From Verticillium longisporum (lineage: Eukaryota > Ascomycota > Sordariomycetes > Glomerellales > Plectosphaerellaceae): a stretch of DNA of 64,000 nt. Shown here piece after piece: positions 1 through 11,865 of the stretch; the stretch's first letter is position 1, and the number at the start of each line of letters is the position of its first letter. Where the stretch lies: contig JAETXT010000004.1 in the NCBI GenBank assembly GCA_019188255.1, positions 2,914,001 to 2,978,000 of the forward strand. Reading direction: 5' to 3'. The position numbers were made by a program, and so were the translations under genes. Under the pieces are notes generated by a model, which did not search any database, was not told where the DNA came from, and worked only from the letters and a program-made list of their open reading frames with translations.

Positions 1-3000
1 ATAAAAGATATCGAAATACTTATCTAGATAAGCTAAGGAATAATAAACTAAGTATTAATCGTTAATCTATAAATTAAGGATACTTAGCTATAGAATTAAA
101 TAGTAAATTGTTAAATAAAGACTTAGCTTAGTTAATAAATAATAAAAATAATAATAATTATTATAAAATAGACTTTTTTAGCTTTATAATTAAGTATAAG
201 GATAAATTCTAGATTATAAAGTAATATTATAATTATTATATATTTTATAAATTAAATAATATAATTATTAAATATTAATAGTCTTATTAGAAGATATTAA
301 GCCTAGAATATATAAAAATAATCGATAGAAAGCCTTAGATTATCCTAGAACTAGGATAAATAAAGTATAATTTTATATATACTAGGATCTAAGTTATTAA
401 TAATTATAGCGAAACCTACCTCGATACTTATATCGATTTAGGGGCTAGCTATTATATAATCGATAAAAGATTATTTAATATTATCCTAGAATATAATATA
501 GATATAAGCTAGAATATAGAGCTTAATAGAATTAATAATATAAAGGCCCTAGGATAGATAACGTTTACGATCTAAATAAATAATATTATTAAAGGGTAGC
601 CTATAATAGCCTACTTATATATAGAAGTATAAATAATAGAGTACTTTAGCGCTAATCTCCTCCTTAGCTAGGAATTCTTAGTCCTAAATTAAATAGATAT
701 TTTAAACTCCTTTAGCTATATTAAAATTAGAATAGCTAAAAGAATCTAAATCCTTACTTTAACTAATCTATTCTAAAGTTAATTTAATTCCTTAAAAAGC
801 CTTTATAGCTAAGAAAATAATAATATATCTTAATTAAATAGAATAAATACTATTTATTAAGAGGAAATCTAAGGATTTAAAAGCTATAGCTTTCTATTTA
901 TATTTATAATAGAAAGTAATTTATATTTTTTAATAAATAAAATAATAAATATCCCTATAAAGAATAAAGGGGATAAACCTATAATAATATTTAGAAAAGC
1001 CCCCCTAGGAATCCTAGGGCCTCTTAAAGTAGGTAATAGCCTTTATATTCTATTAAATAAAGTAATTTATTTCCTTAAAGAAGGATAATAGAATAAACTA
1101 TTAAAGAAGAGAATATTAAAGAATTAAAGGTAAGGTTTAATAAATACTTAAATATTAACTCTAAGCTTAGGATTATTAGAAGCTTAGCTATATTAATAGA
1201 GACGATATTAAAAGGAGTTAAGATTTTTAAATATAATAATTACTTTATAAAGAAAATATCTAGGATTATAATAAAATATTTAAAGATTTAGAATAATATA
1301 GGAATTATTAAAGTACTATTTAGCTAGGAATTTAAAATCCTATTAATCGAAGAATATTATAATTAAAAGATTAATTAAAAGGTATACTTTAATAGCTTTA
1401 AAGATAGAGAATTTCTAGACTAGATATTTAACGATTTATATAAATAAAGGAGATTCGAATAAATTATAGATCCTATATTATTTAGGAGCTTAATCTTTAT
1501 TATTTAGAAGATAATAAATAATACTTATAAAGGGTAAATAATAATAGACTTTTAAACTTTAAATAAAGTTATTATATTAAATATATATTTAATATTACTC
1601 TAATTATTTATTATTAAAAGACTTTAAGGGAAATAGTATATTATAATAATTAATATATACTTCTTCTTTTATGAATTCCTAATAAAAAGAGAATATAAAG
1701 AATAGTTTATTATTATTAATTATTAAAGATAGAAATAATTAAAAATAATATTAATAGACTTTTATAATTTATTAATTATTATAATATAGTGTTTTATTAA
1801 ACTCTTCTATAATTATAATAAATATATAATAATATTTATAGATAATATTATAATAACTTTAAATATAGAGGATAAATATATAATATACTTAAATACTATC
1901 TTATACCTCTTTTCGTAAAAGGGAATCTTACTCTTAATACTTAAATCGTTTATTAGATATTTATCTATATAGCTCCTTAGCTTCGAAGTCGATATTTTTA
2001 AATTATTAAATATAAATAAATATATTAGAATATTAAGAGAAATAGTACCCTTTAATAATTTAAAGAGCTTAGAAAAATAGATTAATATAATTAGCTAGCT
2101 CCGATACTTTATACTTTAATTTATTAATGGAATCGAATTATTCTAAAGCTAAAAATCCGCCTTCTTAGCTATAATTAGAATAGAAAGGAAGGATACTAAG
2201 AGAGTAAGAAAGATCTATATTTAAGCGATAAATATTAACTTTATTAAAGAAGAAGCTATAATATTTAAGGATATTATAGATATATTATATTCTAATATTA
2301 CTCTATTTTACTAAGGTCTTTATAAGATCCTATTTATTTAGCTTAATATATTAAAGGAATATAGCTTTTCTATTATATTTTTTTATATTATAGACGAAGA
2401 AGCTTAATTATTAAAAGGAGTAATTTACTATTAAATAATTTATTTAATCCTCTATTTTAATAAAGCTCTAAATATAATTAAAACTAAATATTAATTAATA
2501 GAATTAGAGGTTATATATTTTATTTAAATAATATATAAAATAAGGATAATAATATAATTAATATAAAGACTATTAATTATTATCTTTATAGATTATATAA
2601 TAATAATAGATATTATAAAGTAAATTATTCTAATAATTATTAATAAAATATAATTAAATATAAAATTAATACTATCCTTAGCATTCTTAAGCTAGTTCTA
2701 GCTAAATTATTAATATATCCCTAATAAGATGAATATCGTAGTTAATATTCTATTATAATTACTAGGATGCTTAGTAAATTAAGGGGATTTAAGCGAATTA
2801 GATAGGATTTAGGACGATTAAGTAGTCTTCCTATATAGTAATATATATATAAACGACGACTTCTAGAGGAAGCTTCTTAATAGGTATAATAAGGACCTAT
2901 ATTAGAGCTATATTATAATATAATTTAAGGAAGTAGATATTTTTATTAAGCTCCTATTTAAGATCGAAGATAAGTTATTATATAATAAAGATATTAATAG

Positions 3001-4560
3001 GAGACGCTACCTCTATATCCTAAAGAGCTATCTAGAAGATATTCTAAAAGAATTATATAATTATAAGAATTATTTTAGAGAATATAGGATATAGTATAAT
3101 ATAATCTCTAGGTTTACTATATTATAATTCTAATATATAATTAAGAAGTATATTATTAGCTATAAGATATATAAACTTAATTAGATTAATTAAATAAAAC
3201 CTATTAGAGCTCTCTAATTAATCCTTATATTATTTATTATATTTAATATAATTATTATAGACTTTATTATCGGGCTATTAATAATATTATTATTAGAAAT
3301 ATTATAATAGATCGATAGCTTCGAAACCTTTAATACTATATAGATAATAATAGATATCTTTAATAAAAGTATAATCCTAATCCTAGATTATACTATATAT
3401 ATAGCTAAGGACTAAATAAGGATTAATATTCGAATACTCTAATTTATAAATTAGGGGATATTTAAGTCTATTATCTTAGATAAGGATAGGAAGTTTATAT
3501 TAATATATTAGAGCGAATTCTAGAAGGAATTAAAGATTAAATTAAGGTTTTTAATAGTATAGTACCCCTAAATTAATAGAGCTTTAGAGAAGAAGAATTA
3601 AATAATTAAAATAGTTATTAGAATATTCGTATTTAATAATCTAGATATTCTATAAATAAGAAGAATTATCTTACTCTAGTTTAATTTAAATAATACTTTT
3701 AATACTATAATAGATATATTAGCGAATAAGGTTATATATAGATTTAAAATAAATATAATATTAAATATACTTAGGGATATAAACCTAGAAATAAATAAAG
3801 AGATCTTCTTAGAAGAAGCCTAATTAGTAATTACGCTAGCCTAGATAGCTATAAAGAAGTAATATAATACTAAGTACTAATAAATAATCTTTATATTTAG
3901 GGATTTTATAAATATTAAACTTAATTATAGATATAATCTACTAAGGAAGCTATCCCTTAAACTTAATTAATAAAGACTCGGGCTATTTTATATAATAAAG
4001 AGAATAAGAGCCCTAATATATATGCTCGAGCTCCCCTTTATAATAAATATCTACTCTATAATCTCTATAATTTACCTCTTATTAATAATAGCTCTAGGGG
4101 AGGACGATTACTCTTAATAGTCTATATATTAAGGATTATTATTAATTTACGATATAGATATAATATAATAAGCTAAATTATATAAATATTTTAAAGTTAA
4201 AAGGATTTTAGATAAGAGAAAGACTAGAAGAAGTAAAGGGTAACCTAGAATAGAGTTCTTTATTAAATAGAAGGGCTAGCTAAGTTAATATAATATCTAG
4301 ATATTAAAAGATATAATAATAGCTAATAACCTAATTATAGCTTTTAGAATAGAAAGGGATAAGATTATTAAACTTAATAAAGCTAACGATAAAGGTAGAA
4401 AGGTATAAGAATAGCTATTAGAATTAAAAGAGCTTAAAGATTAAATAAAAGCCTATTAATTAGAAAGGTTAGGATAATATAATAAGATAATAATAAATAA
4501 TCCTAATAATACTATTATTTAGGAATAATAACGTTTATAGTAAATAAAGGCTAAATTGAA
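1..4560 (+). mobile_element. RIP-destroyed Ty3/gypsy chromodomain retrotransposon (partial)
   Basis: A decayed retrotransposon polyprotein can be followed on the plus strand if TAA and TAG are read as mutated CAA and CAG. In order I see a protease-like patch near 430-490, reverse transcriptase around 1500-1900 (the usual aspartate pair reads FIDN near 1833-1850), integrase around 3280-3680 with a DxD...FW-like and a PQxN-like patch near 3476-3600, and a chromodomain-like patch near 4185-4310 ending in a mutated WKG motif. The order RT before integrase, with a C-terminal chromodomain, is that of Ty3/gypsy chromoviruses rather than copia. CA and TG dinucleotides are almost absent, as expected from RIP (CpA to TpA on both strands). 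No open frame survives. The 5' LTR lies outside the window and I could not place the 3' LTR. Confidence 0.85.
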
Positions 4561-7270
4561 TATAATTTATCCTAATTAAATAATAATATAAGATTAATAT
4601 ATATATATATAATAAATTTTATAAATTTAGGCCTTAAACTATTTTACTCTTACCCTATATAGCCTCCTATCTCTAACTCTTTTACTTCTATCTATTATTA
4701 TTTCTAATATTATAATTACTTTAGCTAATAAATACGTAATAACCCTATAATTACGATATTATTATAATTATTTATAATATTAAATAAATATTATATTCTA
4801 TTTTCTTTATAAATACCTTCTATATTATATTATATCCGACCTCGATTATACTTTCTTAGGATAATACCTTTTACTTAGATTTCTATAATATAAGTATCCG
4901 AAAATATAAATATTTTACCTTTATTAAATATCTCTATTTATTAGAACTCTTTAATAGTAAAGATATAGCTAAGACTATTTATATTATATTTTAGGGATTT
5001 CTTAACTTATAGAGCTATAAGAATAAAGCTATTTTTAAGGATTATAAATAGAAGGCTATTAAGTATAGCTTTCCTAGCCCGATAAATAATACCCTTAATA
5101 AAGTAATATATATTAATATAGATATTAGCTAGCTAATTATAAAGGAGGCTATTAAAGAGGTTTATACTACCTTCCCTTAATTAAATAATATTATAAAGAG
5201 ATTAACTTATTTAATTATTATTAAATAATAATTATAGCCTATTAACTTTATCTTCGAAGACTTCGTATCTAACCTACTCCTTATTCCCTAAATCGAAAGC
5301 GTTTACCCTCGAATAGCTTAGTTCTATAACCCTTATAATTAGAAGTTTATTAATACTATTAAATATAAAACCTTATTTATATTAGCTTTATATTTAAAAT
5401 CCCTAAATATAATATTATTAAATAACTATTAAACTATATTCTTAGCTAGCTAACCTTTAAAGTAATTAATATTATAAATAGCTATTATATTTATAATAAT
5501 AATAATTATACTATTATTATAGCCCTATTACCTATTATTATCTATAATATTAATTATAATAACTTTATTATTAATATTAAAAAGCTAGCTATCGCTCTAT
5601 ATACTATCTTTATAAGCTATTATAATATCGATATTAGCTAGATAACTATTAAGGAATTTACTATTAACGTTAACTAGATCGAGAATAGCTTTAAGATAGC
5701 TCTAAAGGCTATTAAGACTATAATAACCCCTACCTCTAAACCGCTTATAACTATTAGCTAATAGATAGAAGTAATAGAAAGTACTATTAAGTATAATACT
5801 TCGAGGATTAACCCCTTTAATATTAATTATAAATATATCGTTTATTACCTCTTTATAAGCCCTATTAATACCTCTAATATTTCTAGGAAGCACTATTATA
5901 TTACTACTATTAATAATAATACTAAGAACCTATCTATTATTATTATCGATGAATTTAATACTATTATAAGAATTTCTATATTAAGTACTGTAGCTAATAC
6001 CGATGCCCGATCTATCTATAGCGAGAAGACCTAGGATTTCGATAACTATAGCCTTAATACTATTAATTAAGGTAATAAGACTCTTATTATTCTAATTATA
6101 ATTATTAAGCTAATAATCTAATTTATTATTAATAAGATTGTAAATAGCTTCTTAATATTAAATCTCTTAATAACTATTATCTATTATATTCTAGTATTTA
6201 TTAATTATTTATAGATTATAATTAATACTATTAATATTATTAATAATTATATAGCTATTATTATAGCTAAAATCCGCCCCTATTTAGAGGATAGCGCTAA
6301 GGCCTCGCTAGAGGAATACGTATTTCGCTTAGCTAGTACTATCTAATACTTCGAATCTTATAATATCGAGAAAGCTTTTATATATATTAGTACCTCCGAT
6401 TAGGAGGTTAATAGTAATATTATAGCTATTAAAGACGTTATCCGCCTAAGTAGTAATAAACCCGACGATTAGGGAATATTTAATAGCGAGAGCTACTAGG
6501 CTGTTAACGTTATCTAGTAGGATATACCCGTCTAATATTAATACTTATAGTACCTTATACTAAGTACTCTAGTAATCGCTATAGGTATAACCCCTATTAT
6601 TATAATTATTATTAGAGATTATAGAGGGTAATATAAGTATAAGAGGTAGTAGATAGGAGGATAGATATAGCGATCTTCTAGGATACTATATATAAATTAA
6701 ATAATATAATTAGTATATCTAAGAATCCTATAGATAATTACTCTAATTATATTACTTTTATATTCTATTAGTTTTTATATTATCTTTATTATATTCTATT
6801 TCCTTTTATAATTATATTATATTACCCTTATACCTATTTCCTTTTATATTATTATTTATCTCTTTATATATCCTCTTCCCCTATTATAGCCTACGTTTCC
6901 TTTATCTAACCTTTTACTATAGGCTCCTTAACCTAGCTAATATATATATTAATTATCTAATACTTATATAGGACTACTATATATATAATAGAGCTTACGA
7001 GGACGTAATAGCTTTTATAATAGAGCATTTATTATAGGTATAGCGGATAAGTAATTAAGTAACCCCTATTATATAATTACGGGCTAGTAATTACTAAGAC
7101 GTAATTCCCTTCGGTAATTATAGGACCGTAATTACCGGTAAGCGGTTACTATATAGTAATTATAGAACCGTAATTACTAGCCCGGACGATTCCTAGTTAT
7201 ATAACTAGGAATTATAATATATAGAGAATTCCTATATACCCTCCTAATAGGGGAGGGTATCTTAATATAA
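4561..7270. repeat. AT-rich RIP-mutated sequence of unknown origin
   Basis: This continues the CA/TG-depleted composition of the retrotransposon. Some stretches, for example around 5220-5420 and 6260-6540, read on the plus strand as former coding sequence in which the only stops are TAA or TAG at likely old glutamine codons, so a second element or a further part of the first one is plausible. I do not recognise a domain. The short minus-strand open frame at 5702-5893 is accidental. The block ends sharply near 7270, where CA and TG reappear. Confidence 0.7.
7080..7212. repeat. Two large palindromes at the edge of the RIP block
   Basis: A 15-bp arm at 7080-7094 (reading CGGGCTAGTAATTAC) is repeated in perfect inverted orientation at 7170-7184, with about 75 bp between. 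The spacer holds further variants of the self-complementary word GTAATTAC. Directly after, 7189-7212 is a perfect 24-bp palindrome centred between 7200 and 7201. It could be the end region of a transposable element or part of an LTR; no flanking target duplication was found. Confidence 0.7.
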
Positions 7271-8210
7271 TACCTTAAATTGAGTATTTGAGATCTGAGA
7301 TCACTGGTCCCCGCGGCCACGACTATATTAGGTTCTTATACTAAGTTTCTAGGTGCCCAATAGGTCAGAATCTTTGGGTATTCCTAAGCCTAGTCAGGAT
7401 GTTGAGTGTGTCCTGATACTAGATGGTGCGAAAGTTAGGGGGACGGCAAGGAAGGTGATATATGATGAACTATCGGTTCGTCGCATCGCTGAGGCTACGG
7501 GTTCCGGTTGACGTGCTGACATCCGGTACGGCCCTACCTCCGGGGATCTTGCTCTCCAATTCGGCTGGTCACGCCGGAAGTAGAGATGAAAGTACGACAC
7601 GTACCCTGAGTCGTGATAGAAGGTCTTGAAGACGGTCGAAGAGAGATTCACGCTTGACCGAATTGCAACCACGGTCTATCATATCCTCAAGGGGATAGAT
7701 GTCAGTGCTTGATTTGGAGCAGAGTGAAGAGGTCTTCCACACGTGGTCCGCAGGCAATAGATAATAGGTATGGGGTCGGAATATATCTGGATTCTGGCCC
7801 TCCGCAGCTTGGAGGGCCCTCCGCAGTCCTTATATACACGTTCTCGTAGTTCTTAGACCTTGCTCAGCCCCCCCTGTTCGGTGGCTCCGCAGGGCCACCT
7901 GACAATAGATCACCGGAGGCGCAGGCCTTGCAGTGACTCAACTAGCCGACGTCATGTCATATCCTCATGTCATTCCTGTCACCGTCGCTCGAACAATCGA
8001 ATCTGGTCTTTCAAGCCGCATTTGCATTGTTGGCGTCTACGCTACTTTGATCCATCCTGTTCATAGATCCTGAGAATAAATACCCCGCTAGCTTGCCACA
8101 TGATGTAAGCAGGCGCGCGTGAGACAGGAACACGCCAATATAATCTTCGTCCACTTTGGTGGGAGACGTTGTGTCCAATACGTGGAACCAGTGGTGCACT
8201 TCGGTGAAGG
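7271..8210. other. Transition region without a supported gene
   Basis: Normal base composition returns here. Short minus-strand open frames at 7394-7672 and 7569-7757 show no recognisable domain and have no clear partner exons. A small duplicated GGCCCTCCGCAG word lies near 7796-7829. The region contains the 3' flank of the kinase gene. I see nothing else. Confidence 0.4.
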
Positions 8211-9538
8211 TCAAAGCCCCTCCAAGCCTTTCTGGTATGCTGGCAAAGCCCACCTCGTCATCCAATCTGACTCTAGCACCCCCTTTACATCTGGTCGTTC
8301 GCTTGGCCTCCATGCAAGCATCCACCACAGGAGTTTAAACAGCGCATCCCGCTCCTCCTCACTAATTGTTTCCATGTCCCTAGACTGTCGTGGGTTTTGC
8401 ACCCACTGCTCGAACCGTCGTTCCCATGACCAGGTATCAGATGCGTTGCTTAAAGGCTTGCCGCCCTCATCGTACCACTTCGGTCGCTTCTCCCATTTTC
8501 CCCACCACTCGGTTGGCATGAGCCCCTGTAGCTCTACCTGCTGCGCTGTAATCTCGTCCTGCGGTGCGAGGAACCCGTCGATAAGCGACCTATGGGCGAG
8601 GAGCTCGAAAATCACACACCCCAGGCTCCAAATGTCAGAAGAAAATGCGAGGGGCGTTGCTGGCTCAAAGGATGCCTCAGGTGGGCTGAGGACAAGGGGT
8701 GTATATGACTCGAATCGAGACTTGTCGCCTGGGCGGAAGGCAACTCCAAAGTCGCTCAGTGTAAGCTTTGCCTCATCCAGGGTAATCTCATTGCTTGGTA
8801 CGCCCAGCCACACTGAAGGCACCACGTAGGAAGGAACCCCGAGGTCCGGCGACGCTGCCTGCGTGTCGAGACGAACAACTGGCTCTTGCTCTGGCTCCCC
8901 GTACCGAGCGTAAAGCTGCTGTATCGATAAGTTGTTGAGGGATGAGGGCAGCTGTAAAAGAAGATTACCGAGATGAAGATCTAGAGCACGGTGTCAGCTG
9001 GGTTGTCGGCGTTTGAGGCAACGAGATGCTCACCTCCATGGGCATAGCCCTGTGAGTGGGCGAGTGACACGGCCATGACCAGTTGTGCAGCAAGAGATCT
9101 GGCAACATCAAGCTGAAATAAGGAGCTGCCTGATGCCTCCCTGGCGTCCCGCAAGCTACACCGTGCCGGAAGGGTTACGAGGCACGGATGGGTACCATTG
9201 GGCCCGCTGAGATCGAAGCGATCAAGAACGACGGGAATCAGCGACAGCTTGTCTTCCGAGTCGCTACAGCTTGCGACGCTCTGTGTGAGCTGGGAGAGAA
9301 TATCAACCTCGGCGTGCTCCGCGTCCGCGGTGCCGACTTTGATGGCGACATATTTCGATGCCTTCTCGTCGATGGCAAGCCAGGCAGTAGAGAATGTGCC
9401 GTGGCCGAGCTTGTGTACGATTCGATATCGTTTGTCAAGTCGATCATTGATGTGAATTGGATGATAGCCGCCCGGCCGGTAGTCGCTGAGATGCTCTACT
9501 CCTTCGACGTATCCGTACTCAACAGGCGATGCTGACAT
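8211..9538 (-). CDS. SRPK-like serine/threonine protein kinase
   Basis: Two exons, 9538-9034 and 8980-8211, separated by a 53-nt GT-AG intron (8981-9033), give 424 residues. The N-terminus has the YxxGGYHPIHINDRLDKRY pattern that precedes the kinase domain in SR-protein kinases. The glycine loop LGHGTFSTAW, the VAIKV lysine, the catalytic loop HGDLHLGN (created exactly across the splice) and the DFG motif (LSDFGVAF) are all present, followed by SSDIWSLGCVIFELL. The protein therefore looks catalytically competent. It is shorter than classical SRPKs and has no long spacer insert; such compact SRPK-like kinases are numerous in filamentous fungi, and their substrates are mostly unknown. An in-frame ATG at 9661 would add 41 residues; I prefer 9538 because the SRPK-type N-terminus starts there. 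It sits next to the RIP-mutated block. Confidence 0.88.
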
Positions 9539-10907
9539 GATCGAGTAATGTGACTGGAGGACCCTTGATCTTATCCGCAGTGAAAAACAAGGGCTCCAAG
9601 AGCAAACCCTTCGGGTTGTCGCGCGCCACGAAAGGGCATGACGTGATAGCCAAGTACTCATATGCAGCGCATGAGAGATCGCTGCTTTCTAGTACTGGAT
9701 GAACCTCAGGACCGAATGGTCGGTCGTTCTGGAGGCAGGTGCACCAAGTTCTGATGGTAGAAGGCGCGTTGTCGACAGTGTCCTGATCACTCAGGATACA
9801 GCCGTGATGATACAGGGGCGGGTGCAGCTGCAGGGTGGGTCCGCTAATGAATCGGAGCGCCCACTGTGACCTTCTTCACGCCAGCGCACAACGCACCCCC
9901 TTTCTTGCGAGAGTCTTCCTCATATCGGCCGCCCAGTTGGCCATGGCGACACGGCCCATCGCGGTGGTCGCGCGGTCACGAGCAGAGAGGTTTCCCCCTA
10001 CCAAGGCGGCGAAACAGAGAGGAATGATGTCAATGCTGAGATTGAGGAAGAGGCGTCCCGCTTCTCAGGGATGCAGAAGCTCATGGCCGACGGGCATTCA
10101 TTGCTGTTCCGGGGAGAGAGCGGGTCGGGACTAGCCTTAAAGAAAGATTTGAAGAACGGTGCTATTCGTTGCAAGGCGGGACTGTAGGGTCTCGGAGGTC
10201 GTTGAATAGCAAGGGAGAGCCTTATGAGTCGAAACGAGTATGGACGTGCTGCTGCAAAAAAGTGTAACAAGACTCGATTTGACTGAGCTAGCTTGGTGTA
10301 CCTAGGCTGAGGCTAGAGCTAGTACCGTATCTTGAATCGCCGACTTCTCTTCCTCGAGTAATGTAATTTCAAAAAGGCCTTAAAGACGCTGTGGCAGATG
10401 ATGCGGATCCCGTATGGATGGCTAAATAGATAATCAGAGGGGGCGCTTCTACTGCATCACGTTGGCGACATTGAATTCGGCCGCGCCAGGCGAGTTGTCG
10501 CTCCGCCGCTGCGCTGCACCGTCTTAGCGTGGCGTGACCGGATAACGGCGTCTGCTTTGTAATAGTACTGTACTAATACTAGAAGTGAATTATCATTCGA
10601 TGGATATTAGCTGAGTTAGGCAAACTATATCTGGATCCAAGTATTGCGAGGTTCCTAGGAGTAAAGAAGTATTTAATAGACCTCAACTAGCTCAGGTGAA
10701 CTCATATTAAAGAACAATGTAGATATATATAAGTAAGTGATAGGTATCTGATTTCCAGCGCCCTAGATCATTATAACGGAATTGACGTTCCTCTTTCCCC
10801 TTTCTATGCATAGGTACCGTTTTAATATGCTACTCGGCTGGGCAGAGTACTGATCGGACGGAAAAAATATAGTATATTAAGTAAAAATCTTGATTTCAGG
10901 CATAGAA
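9539..10907. other. Intergenic region, no supported gene
   Basis: This contains the kinase promoter. Two short opposing open frames at 9835-10134 and 9998-10270 overlap each other and have no recognisable content. From about 10270 the sequence becomes AT-richer with CTAG-rich words and looks like decayed repeat, leading into the inverted-repeat element. Confidence 0.4.
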
Positions 10908-11540
10908 ATCAGCGCTGCCGTTAATTCAATCAATTTAAATATTAAGGGTGGAATTAACTATTTAATATATTTCGGACTATAGATTTAACTATTTAGATTA
11001 ATTAATCGGATTTAATATAGTTTAAATTAATAAATAAAGCTATCGTTAATTAGATAATATATATAGAAATAGCTATAGTTCTAGGGGGCTAGGTCTAGTA
11101 GGCATTATACTAGGAATACTTAATAGAAGCTATATAGCTATTCTATAGGTATAAGATAGATGAATTCAACTATCTAGGTAGGTAGGCTATATAGGCTTAA
11201 GTAAGTAGAAGCAGGTTACGTACCTATAGGCAGGTCACGTGCCTATAGGCAGGTCATGTGCCTATAGGCAAGTCACGTGCCTATAGGTCAGGCCATAGGC
11301 GGCCATAAGGCAGGGCTATAGGGCAGGCTATTCTATTCTGTAATAATGTATAACTCTATTTTTTAGTTATATAATCTACCGGAATATAGAAATCCTGAGA
11401 TTTATATATAACTTAATAGCATTTAAATAGTTAATTAATTCGAATAGGGTAATTTAACTATTTAAATCGTGAAATAGGTATTATTTAATTAGTTATTTAA
11501 CTATTTAAATTGATAGGATTGAATTAACGGCAGCGCTGAT
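10908..11540. mobile_element. MITE-like non-autonomous element with terminal inverted repeats
   Basis: The left end (10908-10940) begins ATCAGCGCTGCCGTTAATTC. The right end (11503-11540) is its inverted copy; the outer 24 bp match perfectly, then one copy has 5 extra bases, then the match resumes. Both ends are flanked by AGAA (10904-10907 and 11541-11544), a candidate 4-bp target duplication. The 633-bp interior has no coding capacity, is AT-rich and CA/TG-poor like RIP-mutated DNA, contains several copies of TTAACTATTTAAAT-like words, and carries a 19-bp tandem repeat. These features fit a small DNA-transposon derivative. The family is not identifiable from the ends alone. Confidence 0.75.
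11212..11287. repeat. Four tandem copies of a 19-bp unit
   Basis: Four head-to-tail copies of CAGGTCACGTGCCTATAGG. Copies differ almost only by C-to-T or G-to-A changes in a CA or TG context (CACGTG in copies 2 and 4, TACGTA in copy 1, CATGTG in copy 3). The central word is the palindrome CACGTG. The array lies inside the MITE-like element. Confidence 0.9.
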
Positions 11541-11865
11541 AGAAGTAGCATCGCCGTGCATCAGCTTGAACCCAACGAGACAGCTGACTAAGTTCCGTTG
11601 AACCCCGCATCGCACTAGCATGGAACAATGGTAACGAGTTGTTTTCTGGTTCGCCGTCGACAGTACTTTTGTTCTAAGAAGGTCAATCAAGGCATCTCGT
11701 CGAGAGGATCAATGTTCAATGCATGACACCATTGCAGCGGGGCCTCGCCTCATCTCATGCTCCATCAAGTCCCAACGCCTTATAAAGTGATTCCTAGTAG
11801 CCGTCCGACCTTCTTGAGAGGTACATCTACTTGTTGCTGCATTGAAACAAGAGAGCTTGCCCACC

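Noticed and set aside
5702..5893. Minus-strand open frame in the AT-rich block
   Set aside because: Region is saturated with RIP mutations and the former coding direction is plus; chance open frame.
8119..8829. Plus-strand open frame of 236 codons
   Set aside because: Lies opposite the kinase exon, which carries conserved motifs; Ser/His/Arg-rich shadow.
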